Origin: Kangiella taiwanensis
Lineage (GTDB): Bacteria > Pseudomonadota > Gammaproteobacteria > Enterobacterales > Kangiellaceae
DNA: 64,000 nt
Reading direction: 5' to 3'
Assembly: GCF_020005165.1 (NCBI RefSeq)
Contig: NZ_JAHCLT010000002.1
Location: forward strand, 248,001-312,000
Part shown: piece by piece, positions 26,517 through 37,945 of the stretch
How positions within the stretch are numbered: position 1 is the stretch's first letter
Layout: each line of letters opens with the position of its first letter
The notes under the pieces: model-generated
Told to the model about the DNA's origin: nothing
The model's database searches: none
What the model saw: only the letters and a program-made list of their open reading frames with translations
Made by a program: the position numbers and the translations under genes

Positions 26517-27361
26517 AGCGCTTTCCGAATCGGTGTTTCAAGAATATCCGTAGCACCAGCGCTAATTAACTTTGGCAATAAGTCTTTAATTAACTTGCGC
26601 TCAATCGCTGCTTTAATTGCAAATCCATCGGCGTTATACAGCTCACTCACCGTCGGCGCTCTCATGGCAGGTAATAAGTTCACTACACTATCAATGGTCT
26701 CTTTACCACAGTTCATTTCAAGCAAAACACGCTTACGCCCATTCATCACGCCACGCATCAGCAACAATAAGTTATCAATCTGCTCTTTTTTCGCTGGGTC
26801 TTGTAACGTTTCTTTGTTGGCAATAAATTGAGTCGAACTTTCAATAACCGTATCGACAATCTTTAAACGGTTTGCTCGAATGGTAGAGCCTGTGCTGGTG
26901 TTGTCGATAATCATATCAGCATCTTCCGGCGGAAAAACTTCTGTGGCGCCGTATGCACGCAACAACTTAAATGGCACGCCCAACTTAGACAGGTAGTCGT
27001 TCGCGATTTTTTTGTATTCTGAAGCCACAATAATATTTCTTTGCTTCACTTCTTCCCAATTCCACTCCTCAGGAATACACGAGACCAGTTTCACAGGGTT
27101 AAAACCTAGGTCCTCGAGTACCTCGACATCGGCTTCCTGCTCAATAATCCAGTCCATACCGGCAAAGCCAATGTCATGCTGCCCTAACGCTACCATTTCT
27201 GGAATGTTCTGGCTTTTCAGTAACTTAACCTCAATATCACAACCGTACAGCGTTGGTCGATAATTACGGCTATCACCAACTAACGTTAAACCCACTTCTG
27301 ACAAAAGCTCTGCAACCTTATCGTAAAGCTTGCCTTTTGGAATTACCATTTTCAAAGTCAT
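26513..27361 (-). CDS. hisG: ATP phosphoribosyltransferase, long form
   Basis: First committed step, joining ATP and PRPP. It has 282 residues from the ATG at 27361, which has AGGAG 7 nt upstream; a longer open frame to 27382 lacks support. The catalytic part shows MVIPKGKLYDKVAELL, GFAGMDWIIEQ and the PRPP loop IDNTSTGSTIRANRL. The C-terminal domain (NGRKRVLLEMNCGKETIDSVVNLLPAMRAPTV) is the ACT-like regulatory domain of the long form, normally giving histidine feedback inhibition. No HisZ is needed. It is the first structural gene after the tandem attenuators. Confidence 0.95.
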   Translation of the reverse strand: MTLKMVIPKGKLYDKVAELLSEVGLTLVGDSRNYRPTLYGCDIEVKLLKSQNIPEMVALGQHDIGFAGMDWIIEQEADVEVLEDLGFNPVKLVSCIPEEWNWEEVKQRNIIVASEYKKIANDYLSKLGVPFKLLRAYGATEVFPPEDADMIIDNTSTGSTIRANRLKIVDTVIESSTQFIANKETLQDPAKKEQIDNLLLLMRGVMNGRKRVLLEMNCGKETIDSVVNLLPAMRAPTVSELYNADGFAIKAAIERKLIKDLLPKLISAGATDILETPIRKAL

Positions 27362-27410
27362 TGTGTATCTCCTGAATATCAATATATAAAAATGTAAAAG
27401 TCTAAAAACG

Positions 27411-27444
27411 AAAAAACCCGCTGTCCTTTCGGAGCAACGGGTTT
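27411..27444 (-). terminator. Proximal his attenuator terminator
   Basis: On the minus strand, AAACCCGTTG pairs with CAGCGGGTTT and, after a one-base bulge, TCC pairs with GGA across a GAAA tetraloop. The 3' arm runs into TTTTTT. It sits 49 nt before the hisG ATG. The 5' arm (plus 27432-27440) can instead pair over nine positions (one G-U) with plus 27490-27498 inside the leader, right after the His codons, which would be the antiterminator. Confidence 0.85.
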
Positions 27445-27462
27445 GGAATTCTTTGCTGAGAG

Positions 27463-27546
27463 TTATTTCGTCAAATACAACTCATCCCACCGTCGCTCGC
27501 GCAGTGTATGATGGTGATGATGATGTAATTGACTGATTAAATTCAT
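27463..27546 (-). CDS. hisL: Proximal his operon leader peptide, 27 aa with six consecutive His
   Basis: A 28-codon frame starts MNLISQL, then six His codons (CAT CAT CAT CAC CAT CAT), then a short Arg/Glu/Trp-containing tail and TAA. AGAG lies about 8 nt before the ATG. Its last codons run to within 19 nt of the terminator stem. This is the classical transcription-attenuation layout: ribosome stalling at His codons when charged tRNA-His is scarce leaves the downstream antiterminator free to form. Confidence 0.88.
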   Translation of the reverse strand: MNLISQLHHHHHHTLRERRWDELYLTK

Positions 27547-27609
27547 GTTTTTACTCTAACTCTACTCTTTCATTAATGCTTGCTTTGCCTTGAACACTTC
27601 TTTAAGGGC

Positions 27610-27641
27610 AAAAAAAAGCCCCGCTCAATGGCGGGGCTTTT
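27610..27641 (-). terminator. Distal his attenuator terminator
   Basis: Minus strand AAAAGCCCCGC pairs perfectly with GCGGGGCTTTT around a 6-nt loop and runs into a T-tract, so it is a strong intrinsic terminator. Minus-strand CCGCCA in its 5' arm and loop (plus 27629-27634) can alternatively pair with TGGCGG in the distal leader (plus 27683-27688), the candidate antiterminator. It lies between the two leader peptides. Confidence 0.85.
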
Positions 27642-27665
27642 GAATTCTTTAACTGAATGACATTA

Positions 27666-27740
27666 TTAAAGACAATAGCTCACCGCCAACACGTTTGCGT
27701 GATGGTGGTGGTGATGTAATTCGCTTAGTAATGTATTCAT
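27666..27740 (-). CDS. hisL: Distal his operon leader peptide, 24 aa with six consecutive His
   Basis: A 25-codon frame begins MNTLLSEL, followed by six His codons (CAT CAC CAC CAC CAT CAC), a short hydrophobic tail and TAA. It shares the pattern MN-x(3-5)-L-His6 with the proximal leader, with different codons and tail, so the pair is either an old duplication or convergent. The predicted transcript start is only about 2 nt before this ATG, so it has no room for a ribosome binding site and may be leaderless. Confidence 0.85.
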   Translation of the reverse strand: MNTLLSELHHHHHHANVLAVSYCL

Positions 27741-27748
27741 ATGAGTGC

Positions 27749-27777
27749 ATTAAAACCTGATAACTCAACCTTGTCAA
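27749..27777 (-). promoter_or_regulatory. sigma70-type promoter of the his operon
   Basis: Minus strand: consensus -35 TTGACA (27777-27772), 17-bp spacer, -10 TTTAAT (27754-27749). Transcription should begin near 27742, immediately upstream of the distal leader ATG (27740). It lies in the 78-bp gap after ispD, so the his operon need not depend on the pyrG-ispD transcript. Confidence 0.7.
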
Positions 27778-27780
27778 CAC

Positions 27781-27808
27781 GCCTTTATGACATTTTGGTT
27801 ATAAAGGC
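27781..27808. repeat. Inverted repeat between ispD stop and his promoter
   Basis: Perfect 8-bp arms GCCTTTAT and ATAAAGGC with a 12-nt spacer, placed just after the ispD stop and 3 bp upstream of the his -35. It could be a weak terminator for the ispD transcript (no T-tract on the minus strand) or an operator for a regulator. Sequence alone does not decide. Confidence 0.5.
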
Positions 27809-27818
27809 TCTATTGAAG

Positions 27819-28523
27819 TTAATCCAAGCCATGGTTTAGCCAAATTGATGCCAGCAATAAATCCTCTTGCTCTGTAACTTTCAGGTTTTTACGTGATCCT
27901 ATAACCAGCGAGGGGTGATAACCGGCAAATTCCATCGCAGATGCTTCGTCAGTCACAACAGCTTTAGCTGCTAAGGCTTTCTCGATGGCATTGCTTAAGC
28001 TAATAAGTGGAAAGAACTGTGGCGTTTGCGCTAACCAAATAGTGTCCCTATCAATGGTTTTGTCGATTACTTGCTGTTGATTCGCTTGTTTTACCGTGTC
28101 GATTGCACCAATCGCCAAAATAGCGCCGTCAGGAGATGACTCTTTGGCGTGAACCAGATCATCAATATGGCGTGAGCTTAAGCAAGGTCGAGCGGCATCA
28201 TGCACCATAACCCAGTCATGCTCAGTCCCTTCAATATCACGAATAAGCTGCAAGGCCGACAAGACAGAGTCAACTCGGTTCTGCCCCCCGTTAGTAGTCA
28301 AGACACGAGGGTTATCGGTAAAAGGGAGCTTTGCCCAATAATCGTCACTAGGATTAAGTGCAACAACGACTTTATGGATTTTTGAGTGCTCAAGGAAGTG
28401 ATTGATGCTGTACTCAAGAATGGTCTTGTCTTCAATCTTAAGGTACTGCTTGGGAATATCAGAATTCATCCGTGAGCCAATACCTGCGGCTGGAATGACA
28501 GCCCATATACGATTTGATGACAT
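27819..28523 (-). CDS. ispD: 2-C-methyl-D-erythritol 4-phosphate cytidylyltransferase
   Basis: MEP-pathway enzyme forming CDP-ME. It has 234 residues with the nucleotidyltransferase start VIPAAGIGSRMNSDIPKQYL, GGQNRVDSVLSAL, VHDAARPCLS and VTDEASAMEFAGYHPSLVIGS. It follows ftsB by 11 bp, the conserved ftsB-ispD order, but ispF is displaced to the far side of the his operon. Confidence 0.96.
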   Translation of the reverse strand: MSSNRIWAVIPAAGIGSRMNSDIPKQYLKIEDKTILEYSINHFLEHSKIHKVVVALNPSDDYWAKLPFTDNPRVLTTNGGQNRVDSVLSALQLIRDIEGTEHDWVMVHDAARPCLSSRHIDDLVHAKESSPDGAILAIGAIDTVKQANQQQVIDKTIDRDTIWLAQTPQFFPLISLSNAIEKALAAKAVVTDEASAMEFAGYHPSLVIGSRKNLKVTEQEDLLLASIWLNHGLD

Positions 28524-28534
28524 AAGCTTCTCGA

Positions 28535-28810
28535 CTAACGGCTCTCTAGAATCCGGATAAACACTTCGCCCTCTTTAATCATTCCTAACTGATAGCGGGC
28601 GCGCTCCTCAATAGCATCTTTACCGTCTCGGAGGTCAGTAATTTCAGCAACAATCTTTTGATTTCTGAGTTCTAACTCTTTGTTTTCTTTACGGATATTG
28701 TCTACTTTTTCAAGCTGTTGCTTTATTTCACGAAATGAGGACTCGCCGAACCAGATTCGGTATTGAAGCGTCGTAAAAATTACGACCAATATTAGAGCCA
28801 CCCATTTCAT
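28535..28810 (-). CDS. ftsB: Cell division protein FtsB
   Basis: 91-residue bitopic divisome protein of the FtsQLB complex. One N-terminal membrane helix (about 3-18, WVALILVVIFTTLQYRIWFG) is followed by a coiled coil (about 27-65, EIKQQLEKVDNIRKENKELELRNQKI) and the family end ARYQLGMIKEGEVFIRIL. It sits between eno and ispD as in most gammaproteobacteria. Confidence 0.95.
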   Translation of the reverse strand: MKWVALILVVIFTTLQYRIWFGESSFREIKQQLEKVDNIRKENKELELRNQKIVAEITDLRDGKDAIEERARYQLGMIKEGEVFIRILESR

Positions 28811-28915
28811 AAAATAAACAATACCCGAAAAGCAGTTTTAATTACAACACAAGAGCAAAGCTTGTAATTTATAATCACGTCTAAATAGAGCTAGAAAGCT
28901 TAAGTTCAAGGCTTT

Positions 28916-28971
28916 CAGCCAGTGAACAAACGGAGTGTATCCCAAGTACATGAGTACCTTTTCACTGGCTG
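28916..28971. repeat. Hairpin repeat element, family member 1 (core CGGAGT-N13-ATGAGTAC)
   Basis: Perfect 11-bp outer arms (28916-28926 and 28961-28971, CAGCCAGTGAA and TTCACTGGCTG) enclose a core with CGGAGT at 28931 and ATGAGTAC at 28950, and an inner TGTA/TACA pairing. It lies in the 188-bp gap between ftsB and eno. The same core spacing recurs in the element at 38095-38155 with entirely different arms. There is no T-tract, so it is not an ordinary terminator. Confidence 0.65.
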
Positions 28972-28998
28972 TATAACGCAGAAATTAAGTTTTATAGA

Positions 28999-30312
<1,314 letters not shown>

Positions 30313-30350
30313 TCAGAACACAATAAAAACAAAAAAATAACAAAATACGG

Positions 30351-31211
30351 TTACAGCAGGTCACCACTACCAAAGTCAGTAATGGAGTCCTCGGCAAAAC
30401 CTGCTTTTTTAACAATGGTGTCCAACTCTTTCATGACCTTCAGGGTTTCCTCAATGCGGTACATCGGGAAAGAGTTTGGACCATCACATTTGGCAACGCT
30501 TGGATCAGGATGACTTTCCATGAAGACACCAGACACGCCCGCCGCGATAGCCGCACGCGCTAATACTGGGATCACTTCACGTAAGCCGCCTGATGATGAA
30601 CCCTGCCCACCTGGTAACTGTGCCGAATGAGTCGCGTCATACACCACCGGACAGCCTGTTTCGCGCATGATTGATAGCGAACGCATATCCGATACGAGGT
30701 TGTTATAACCAAAAGAGGCGCCACGTTCACAAACCATGATGTGCTCATTACCCGTTTCACGCGCTTTTTCGACCACATTGTTCATGTCCCAAGGAGACAA
30801 AAACTGGCCTTTTTTGATGTTAACAGGTGTCCCCGGCTCACAAACCTTACGAATAAAATTGGTCTGACGGCATAGAAAGGCTGGCGTCTGCATCACATCA
30901 ACCACCGACGACACTTCTTTAATTGGCGTATCTTCGTGAACGTCCGTCAAGACAGGAACGCCAACTTGATCCTTAACCTTTTGTAGGATTTCTAAACCCT
31001 TTTCTAAGCCCGGCCCACGAAAACTTTTGCTCGACGAGCGATTTGCTTTGTCGAACGACGATTTGTAAATAAATGGGATGCCTAAACGATCCGTCATTTC
31101 CTTTAAGTAGCCAGCAGTGTCGATAGCGAGCTGTTCACTCTCAATCACACAGGGACCGCAAATCAAGAAAAACGGTTGATCGATACCCACTTCCCAATTT
31201 AATAACTTCAT
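30351..31211 (-). CDS. kdsA: 3-deoxy-8-phosphooctulonate synthase
   Basis: Condenses PEP and arabinose-5-phosphate to Kdo-8-phosphate for lipopolysaccharide. The 286-residue protein has [61 protein letters not shown] and [19 protein letters not shown]. It implies a normal Gram-negative outer membrane. It lies 38 bp after pyrG in the same operon. Confidence 0.97.
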   Translation of the reverse strand: MKLLNWEVGIDQPFFLICGPCVIESEQLAIDTAGYLKEMTDRLGIPFIYKSSFDKANRSSSKSFRGPGLEKGLEILQKVKDQVGVPVLTDVHEDTPIKEVSSVVDVMQTPAFLCRQTNFIRKVCEPGTPVNIKKGQFLSPWDMNNVVEKARETGNEHIMVCERGASFGYNNLVSDMRSLSIMRETGCPVVYDATHSAQLPGGQGSSSGGLREVIPVLARAAIAAGVSGVFMESHPDPSVAKCDGPNSFPMYRIEETLKVMKELDTIVKKAGFAEDSITDFGSGDLL

Positions 31212-31249
31212 ATACCTGCCTTTGGCTTATGCCAATGTTGCGCCGCGGC

Positions 31250-33245
<1,996 letters not shown>

Positions 33246-33695
33246 ATGAAAATATGGGTTGATGCAGATGCCTGCCCAGTGGTTATCAAAGATATTCTAT
33301 TTCGAGCAGCACAACGAGCTGAGATCCACACTTGCCTTATTGCTAATCAATATATCAAAGTCCCACCTTCACCTTTTATTAAGTCATTACAAGTAGCATC
33401 AGGTTTTGATGTCGCTGATAACGAAATCGTGCGCCGCGCCAGTTCGGGTGATCTCGTCATCACCGCCGATATCCCGCTCGCTGACGAAGTTATCAGTAAA
33501 GGCTGTACAGCATTAAGCCCTCGTGGTGAGTTATTTACCAAAGAGAATATTAAGGCTCGCTTAACCATGCGGGACTTTATGGAAACCCTACGCTCTAGCG
33601 GCATCCAAAGTGGTGGCCCGCCTCCTCTTGATCATGGCGACCGCATGAAGTTCGCTAACCACCTTGATCGTATCATTGCAAAAAAAGCGAAATGA
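33246..33695 (+). CDS. yaiI: YaiI/YqxD family (DUF188/UPF0178) protein
   Basis: 149-residue PIN-like NYN-superfamily protein. The start is the ATG at 33246, giving the family N-terminus [62 protein letters not shown] and [21 protein letters not shown] follow. The acidic residues fit a nuclease-like fold, but no activity is established. It converges on mazG with a 6-bp gap. Confidence 0.92.
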   Translation: MKIWVDADACPVVIKDILFRAAQRAEIHTCLIANQYIKVPPSPFIKSLQVASGFDVADNEIVRRASSGDLVITADIPLADEVISKGCTALSPRGELFTKENIKARLTMRDFMETLRSSGIQSGGPPPLDHGDRMKFANHLDRIIAKKAK

Positions 33696-33701
33696 CCAGA
33701 T

Positions 33702-34484
33702 TCACACGTCTATTTTTGCTTGCTGCCACGCAGCTTCTAATTGCTCTAAACTGGCTGTATCAACGGTCAGTTCTTGTTTTGTAATAATCTTTTCTAACGC
33801 TCTAAATCGTAGCTCAAACTTTCGGCAACTTTTGCGCAGTGCTGATTCAGGATCGACCTTTAAATGGCGTGACAAATTAACACAACTAAACAACACATCG
33901 CCCAACTCTTCTTCTATATGCATTTGGTCCTGCTTGGCAATCGCTTCTTTGAGTTCCGCAACCTCTTCTTCCAGTTTGGCTACAACGCCGTCGATATCTG
34001 GCCAATCAAAACCGTGTCGCCCAACCCGTTTTTGCATCTTTTGTGCTAATGACAGCGCTGGGAAGCTTCGTGGTAAATCATCAAGCAAACTAACATTCGC
34101 CTGATTTTTGCTCTGACGCTCCTGTTGTTTGAGTTTTTCCCAGTTTTGCTTAATCGCCTCGTCGGATTCAAGCGACATATCAGAAAACACATGAGGGTGA
34201 CGACGCACCAACTTATCGCTCATGGCCCGAGCAATCGACTCAAAATCAAATAGCTCTTGCTCTTGGCCTAGCTGAGCATAAAACACCACCTGAAACAGCA
34301 AGTCGCCCAACTCACCTTCGAGTTCAGCCATATTGCCGTTTTCAATGGCATCAGCGACTTCATAAGCCTCTTCCAAAGTGTGAGGCACGATAGTTTCAAA
34401 TGTCTGTTTTTTATCCCAAGGACATCCCTTTTCGGGGTCACGCAGTGTGCGCATAATATCCAGTAAGCGTTCGGTATGCTTCAT
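33702..34484 (-). CDS. mazG: Nucleoside triphosphate pyrophosphohydrolase MazG
   Basis: Hydrolyses (d)NTPs to monophosphates; in E. coli it also limits (p)ppGpp effects. Two MazG repeats: the first with LRDPEKGCPWDKKQTFETIVPHTLEEAYEVADAI and ELEGELGDLLFQVVFYA, the second with FDWPDIDGVVAKLEEEVAELKEAI and EEELGDVLFSCVNLSR, i.e. EExxE...ExxD metal sites in both. ATG 34484 is preferred to the adjacent TTG at 34487. It begins 3 bp after the relA stop, the conserved relA-mazG pair. Confidence 0.95.
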   Translation of the reverse strand: MKHTERLLDIMRTLRDPEKGCPWDKKQTFETIVPHTLEEAYEVADAIENGNMAELEGELGDLLFQVVFYAQLGQEQELFDFESIARAMSDKLVRRHPHVFSDMSLESDEAIKQNWEKLKQQERQSKNQANVSLLDDLPRSFPALSLAQKMQKRVGRHGFDWPDIDGVVAKLEEEVAELKEAIAKQDQMHIEEELGDVLFSCVNLSRHLKVDPESALRKSCRKFELRFRALEKIITKQELTVDTASLEQLEAAWQQAKIDV

Positions 34485-34487
34485 CAA

Positions 34488-36698
34488 TTAGTTCGTCTTT
34501 CGCTCTATCGAAAAAATACTTGGTAGCTGCTTGATCATCATCATGACACGATTCAAGTCATCGACCTTACTCAGCTCCACTTCGACCCATAACTCAACTT
34601 GCTCATTTCGCTTATGCGTAGAAAGATCGGTAATACTTGCCTGTTCATTCGCGAGTACTGTTGTAATGTCTTTAAGTAAAGACTTTCTATCCATAGCCAT
34701 GATACGTAAATCAACAGCATAAGCATTGCTCGCTTCGGCTTCCCAGCTCACTGGGATGAGTCGCTCTGGTCGATCGCGATGAGCTTTTTTAACGTGAGTA
34801 CAGGTTTCACGATGTATCACAATACCACGTCCCTGAGTAATGTAGCCCACAATATCCTCACCGGGAACTGGCTTACAACACTTTGCGATTTGAGTTAACA
34901 GATCGCCCACACCAGACACTGAAATATCATTGTACGACTGACGTTTCGTTTTTTTACGAAGCGTTGGTTTAATGTCTCGGCGAGGCTCTTTTTCCTCTTT
35001 AAATTCTTTTGCGCGATTCAGAGCCTGCATGATACCTAGATCACCTGAGCCGACTTTAATATATAACTCCTGCTCGCTAGCAAGGTGCAATCGCTGGGCA
35101 AGTTCTCGATGATCCGTATCGGAAAGATGAGCACGACTTAACTCACGCTCCAATAAAGCTTTACCGGCATTAAGATTATCTTCTTTATCGAGCTTATTAA
35201 AAAACTGACTGATCTTATGACGCGTTCGAGTGCTACCAATATACTCATTGTAAGGGATTAACCAGTCACGACTGGGCAGCTCTTCTGTCTTAGTCATGAT
35301 TTCTACCACTTCACCCGTACTAAGCTTATGCGTCAAAGGCACGATCCGCCCTTTTACTTTTGCTCCAATACAGCGGTGACCAATTGAGGTATGGATACGA
35401 TACGCGAAATCAATCGGGGTACTACCAGAAGGCAAGTCGATCACTTTGCCCTGCGGCGTGAACACAAAAATACGATCCTCCGACACCGAGCTTTGGAACT
35501 CCTGCATCAAATCGTCGCTCGCGGTATCAGCCAGCTCGCTCTGCCACTCTAGTAATTGACGCATCCACTCAATTTTTTCATCGACGCCAACTTTATTAAG
35601 GTTTGTGCCTTCTTTGTAGGCCCAATGCGCCGCAATGCCCTTTTCCGCCTCATCATGCATTTGATGAGTACGAATTTGAACCTCAAGCACTTTCCCTTCA
35701 GGCCCTACTACCGCAGTATGGATCGAGCGGTAACCGTTCTCCTTCGGCGTCGCCACATAGTCATCAAACTCTTTAGGTATATGCTGCCAACTGCCATGAA
35801 CAATACCCAAAGTCGCGTAACAATCTTGAACTTTATCGACTAAGATTCGAACCGCGCGCACATCATAAATTTCTTCGAAACTAACCTTTTTACGGGTCAT
35901 CTTTTTCCAAATCGAATAAATGTGCTTCACTCGTCCAGTAACATCAGCCTTGATTGACTCTTCAGCTAGCTTTTCATTCAACAAATCTAAAACATCTTGA
36001 ATGTATTGCTCACGAGCCACTCGCTTCTCGCGCAAACTTTTGGCGATTTTTTTATAAGCATCAGGCTCAAGGTATCGAAAAGCGAGATCTTCAAGTTCCC
36101 ATTTAAGCTGTCCAATGCCTAAACGATTCGCCAAAGGCGCGAAGATATCTTTAGTTTCCTTAGCGAACAACATTTGAAGATCGGAGCTCGCATCTTTGAT
36201 ATGACGCAAGGTCACCACACGGTCAGCCAACTTGAGTAATACTACCCGCGCATCATTGACCATCGCCAACAGCATCTTGCGCAAGCTCTCTACTTGTTGC
36301 TCATCGTTCTCCGCACCAGACGACTGTTGTAAACTGCGCATGGCCTCCATTTGACCAGCGCCATGCACCAACTCAGCAATACTCGCGCCACAGTGCTTTT
36401 TCAAGGTTTCCGTATCAATAGTACCGCTAATTACCGCAGGTAACAGAACCGACGCCGTTAACGTCTCATTATCCGCATTAAAGTGCGTCAAGACCTCAGC
36501 CAACTCAAGACCAGCAGCCAACGTATTCAGCTTAATTACCGGCGTCTTCGAGATATTCTTCTCAGCAAGATTCACAGCCTTACGCAATTTCTTAAGCGCA
36601 TTATCCGCCAACGACAAATCATTCAGCGCTAACCACTGCTCAAAATCAAAGTTCCCAGACTCAACAATCTCAAATATGTCGTGTTCTTTACGCTTCAT
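34488..36698 (-). CDS. relA: (p)ppGpp synthetase RelA
   Basis: Ribosome-associated stringent-response synthetase of 736 residues. The N-terminal hydrolase-like domain lacks the His-Asp motif, as in monofunctional RelA. The synthetase domain contains VTGRVKHIYSIWKKM and FDDYVATPKENGYRSIHTAV. TGS (VFTPQGKVIDLPSGSTPIDFAY), Cys-containing zinc-finger-like (IAKCCKPVPGEDIVGYITQGRGIVIHRETC) and C-terminal ACT domains follow. It senses uncharged tRNA on stalled ribosomes, so it works on the same signal as the his leader peptides. rlmD, normally just upstream, is about 1.5 kb away. Confidence 0.96.
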   Translation of the reverse strand: MKRKEHDIFEIVESGNFDFEQWLALNDLSLADNALKKLRKAVNLAEKNISKTPVIKLNTLAAGLELAEVLTHFNADNETLTASVLLPAVISGTIDTETLKKHCGASIAELVHGAGQMEAMRSLQQSSGAENDEQQVESLRKMLLAMVNDARVVLLKLADRVVTLRHIKDASSDLQMLFAKETKDIFAPLANRLGIGQLKWELEDLAFRYLEPDAYKKIAKSLREKRVAREQYIQDVLDLLNEKLAEESIKADVTGRVKHIYSIWKKMTRKKVSFEEIYDVRAVRILVDKVQDCYATLGIVHGSWQHIPKEFDDYVATPKENGYRSIHTAVVGPEGKVLEVQIRTHQMHDEAEKGIAAHWAYKEGTNLNKVGVDEKIEWMRQLLEWQSELADTASDDLMQEFQSSVSEDRIFVFTPQGKVIDLPSGSTPIDFAYRIHTSIGHRCIGAKVKGRIVPLTHKLSTGEVVEIMTKTEELPSRDWLIPYNEYIGSTRTRHKISQFFNKLDKEDNLNAGKALLERELSRAHLSDTDHRELAQRLHLASEQELYIKVGSGDLGIMQALNRAKEFKEEKEPRRDIKPTLRKKTKRQSYNDISVSGVGDLLTQIAKCCKPVPGEDIVGYITQGRGIVIHRETCTHVKKAHRDRPERLIPVSWEAEASNAYAVDLRIMAMDRKSLLKDITTVLANEQASITDLSTHKRNEQVELWVEVELSKVDDLNRVMMMIKQLPSIFSIERKTN

Positions 36699-37390
36699 AG
36701 CTACAAATCGTTCTTTTTATGAGTTTTATCAGACTCTTAGGCTACGACACCCACAAAAGGTATCTCCATAATCCATGAATTAAACATAGTAGCAGTATAA
36801 AAATTTATTGGAAGTGAGTGAGTGGATATTTCAGGATTTGTCATTATTGGGAAGGTTTAGTGGTTATTCTGTTTCCCAATGATGCAGGGGTAACTCCTTC
36901 GGTCGCTTACCGCGGGATCCAGTGACTAAAATGTCTTTGTCACTTTTCTTGCATGCCCAAGAAAAGTAACCAAAAGAAAGGCCCCCCGGACGTTAGGTGC
37001 TTCGCACTCCCCTCGCTCATCAAAGTTACTCACGCGCCGTCAAACTCGACGTCCTGTCTCGATTTGACTAATTTGGGCTATCCCTGCCCAAATTACGCTA
37101 TAACTTTGCCTCACTCGGCTAACTTTAAGGGGTAATTAGGTCAAGCCTCAGGTGATATATTATAATTGCTATGCCTTGCGTAGCCTCGAAAGGTAGGAAT
37201 GACTTCAAAGTTTGAAATCAAAATACTACAACATTCCCTCGATTACGTCCGTAGAAAGTGCCGGTAGTGCGCCATAGCTAATCGAAGCTACATTTGCTAA
37301 TGTTTTATACTTTAAGTCTTGTATATATCAGTTTCTTGATTTTAAAGTTTTAGCATCTGGTGTAAGAAATAAAGACCATTAAGGAATAGA
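36699..37390. other. Gene-poor interval upstream of relA containing an inverted repeat
   Basis: 692 bp with no credible gene. It holds the 12-bp inverted repeat at 36939-36970 and a GC-rich stretch at about 36970-37130 that differs from the AT-rich DNA on both sides. The short frame at 36953-37135 starts inside the repeat and resembles no protein I know. The last 100 bp before 37391 are AT-rich and probably contain the promoter of the next gene, which has AAGGAA before its ATG. Confidence 0.5.
36939..36970. repeat. Inverted repeat GTCACTTTTCTT / AAGAAAAGTAAC
   Basis: Twelve-base arms with one mismatch around the 8-nt spacer GCATGCCC. The following sequence (CAAAAGAAAGG and onward) together with the palindrome looks like a dispersed element I recall from many gammaproteobacterial genomes. 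Only one copy is present here, so repetition within this genome cannot be shown. Confidence 0.6.
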
Positions 37391-37825
37391 ATGAAAAAAA
37401 TTCTTTTTATATTAATAACTCTTTTACCATTTAGCGCTATGTCAACCGAGATGTTTATTTTCGACAGGAAAATTGAGTTGCCAGAAACTTGTATGATGAT
37501 AATACCTAGCAAGAATAACTCCTTTATCGACGGTGCAAACCTTTATTGTAATTATCAAGATAAGAGCACCTTAGAGTTAACTATTAATCAGAGTTGCAAT
37601 ATTCAGCTTTTTACAGATGCAGTCAATGAAACAGGCGAGAAGTTGGCAGTGGCCCGAAAGGAACATGGAGTTAGTTACATGGAGTTTCATTTAAAAGATA
37701 AAAACAATGGAACACCGGTATTCCTTCGTGTAATTCGAGACGAGTCTCACTGCTTGATAACCAAAGGGACTTCACTAAAATCAATAAAAGATATAACTAA
37801 AACTTTGTGGTTTATCGGTGACTAA
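37391..37825 (+). CDS. Uncharacterised secreted protein, 144 aa
   Basis: Not recognised. The N-terminus MKKILFILITLLPFSAMS is a clear signal peptide, so the mature part (about 125 residues) is probably periplasmic. It has four or more Cys (near CMMI, LYCNY, QSCNI, SHCLI) that could form two disulfides. AAGGAA lies 7 nt before the ATG. The composition is AT-rich. It interrupts the otherwise conserved rlmD-relA-mazG cluster on the opposite strand, flanked by inverted repeats, suggesting an inserted segment. Confidence 0.65.
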   Translation: MKKILFILITLLPFSAMSTEMFIFDRKIELPETCMMIIPSKNNSFIDGANLYCNYQDKSTLELTINQSCNIQLFTDAVNETGEKLAVARKEHGVSYMEFHLKDKNNGTPVFLRVIRDESHCLITKGTSLKSIKDITKTLWFIGD

Positions 37826-37945
37826 TAATCAAGGAAGACGTAGTCTCAAAAAATGAAATGCCTCCAGGGCTATGACTTCCCTTTAAAAAAACCTCTGGAT
37901 TATGAAATACATACTGCATTTCACCAAAGGCCAGCTTCGCTGTTC

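Noticed and set aside
27547-27609. A second promoter between the two his leader peptides
   Set aside because: No -35/-10 pair at acceptable spacing was found in the 63-bp gap, so serial attenuation is the simpler reading; not excluded experimentally.
36953-37135. 60-residue plus-strand frame beginning MPKKSNQKK
   Set aside because: It starts inside the 36939-36970 inverted repeat, has no ribosome binding site and no protein-like pattern; likely a chance frame in a dispersed repeat.
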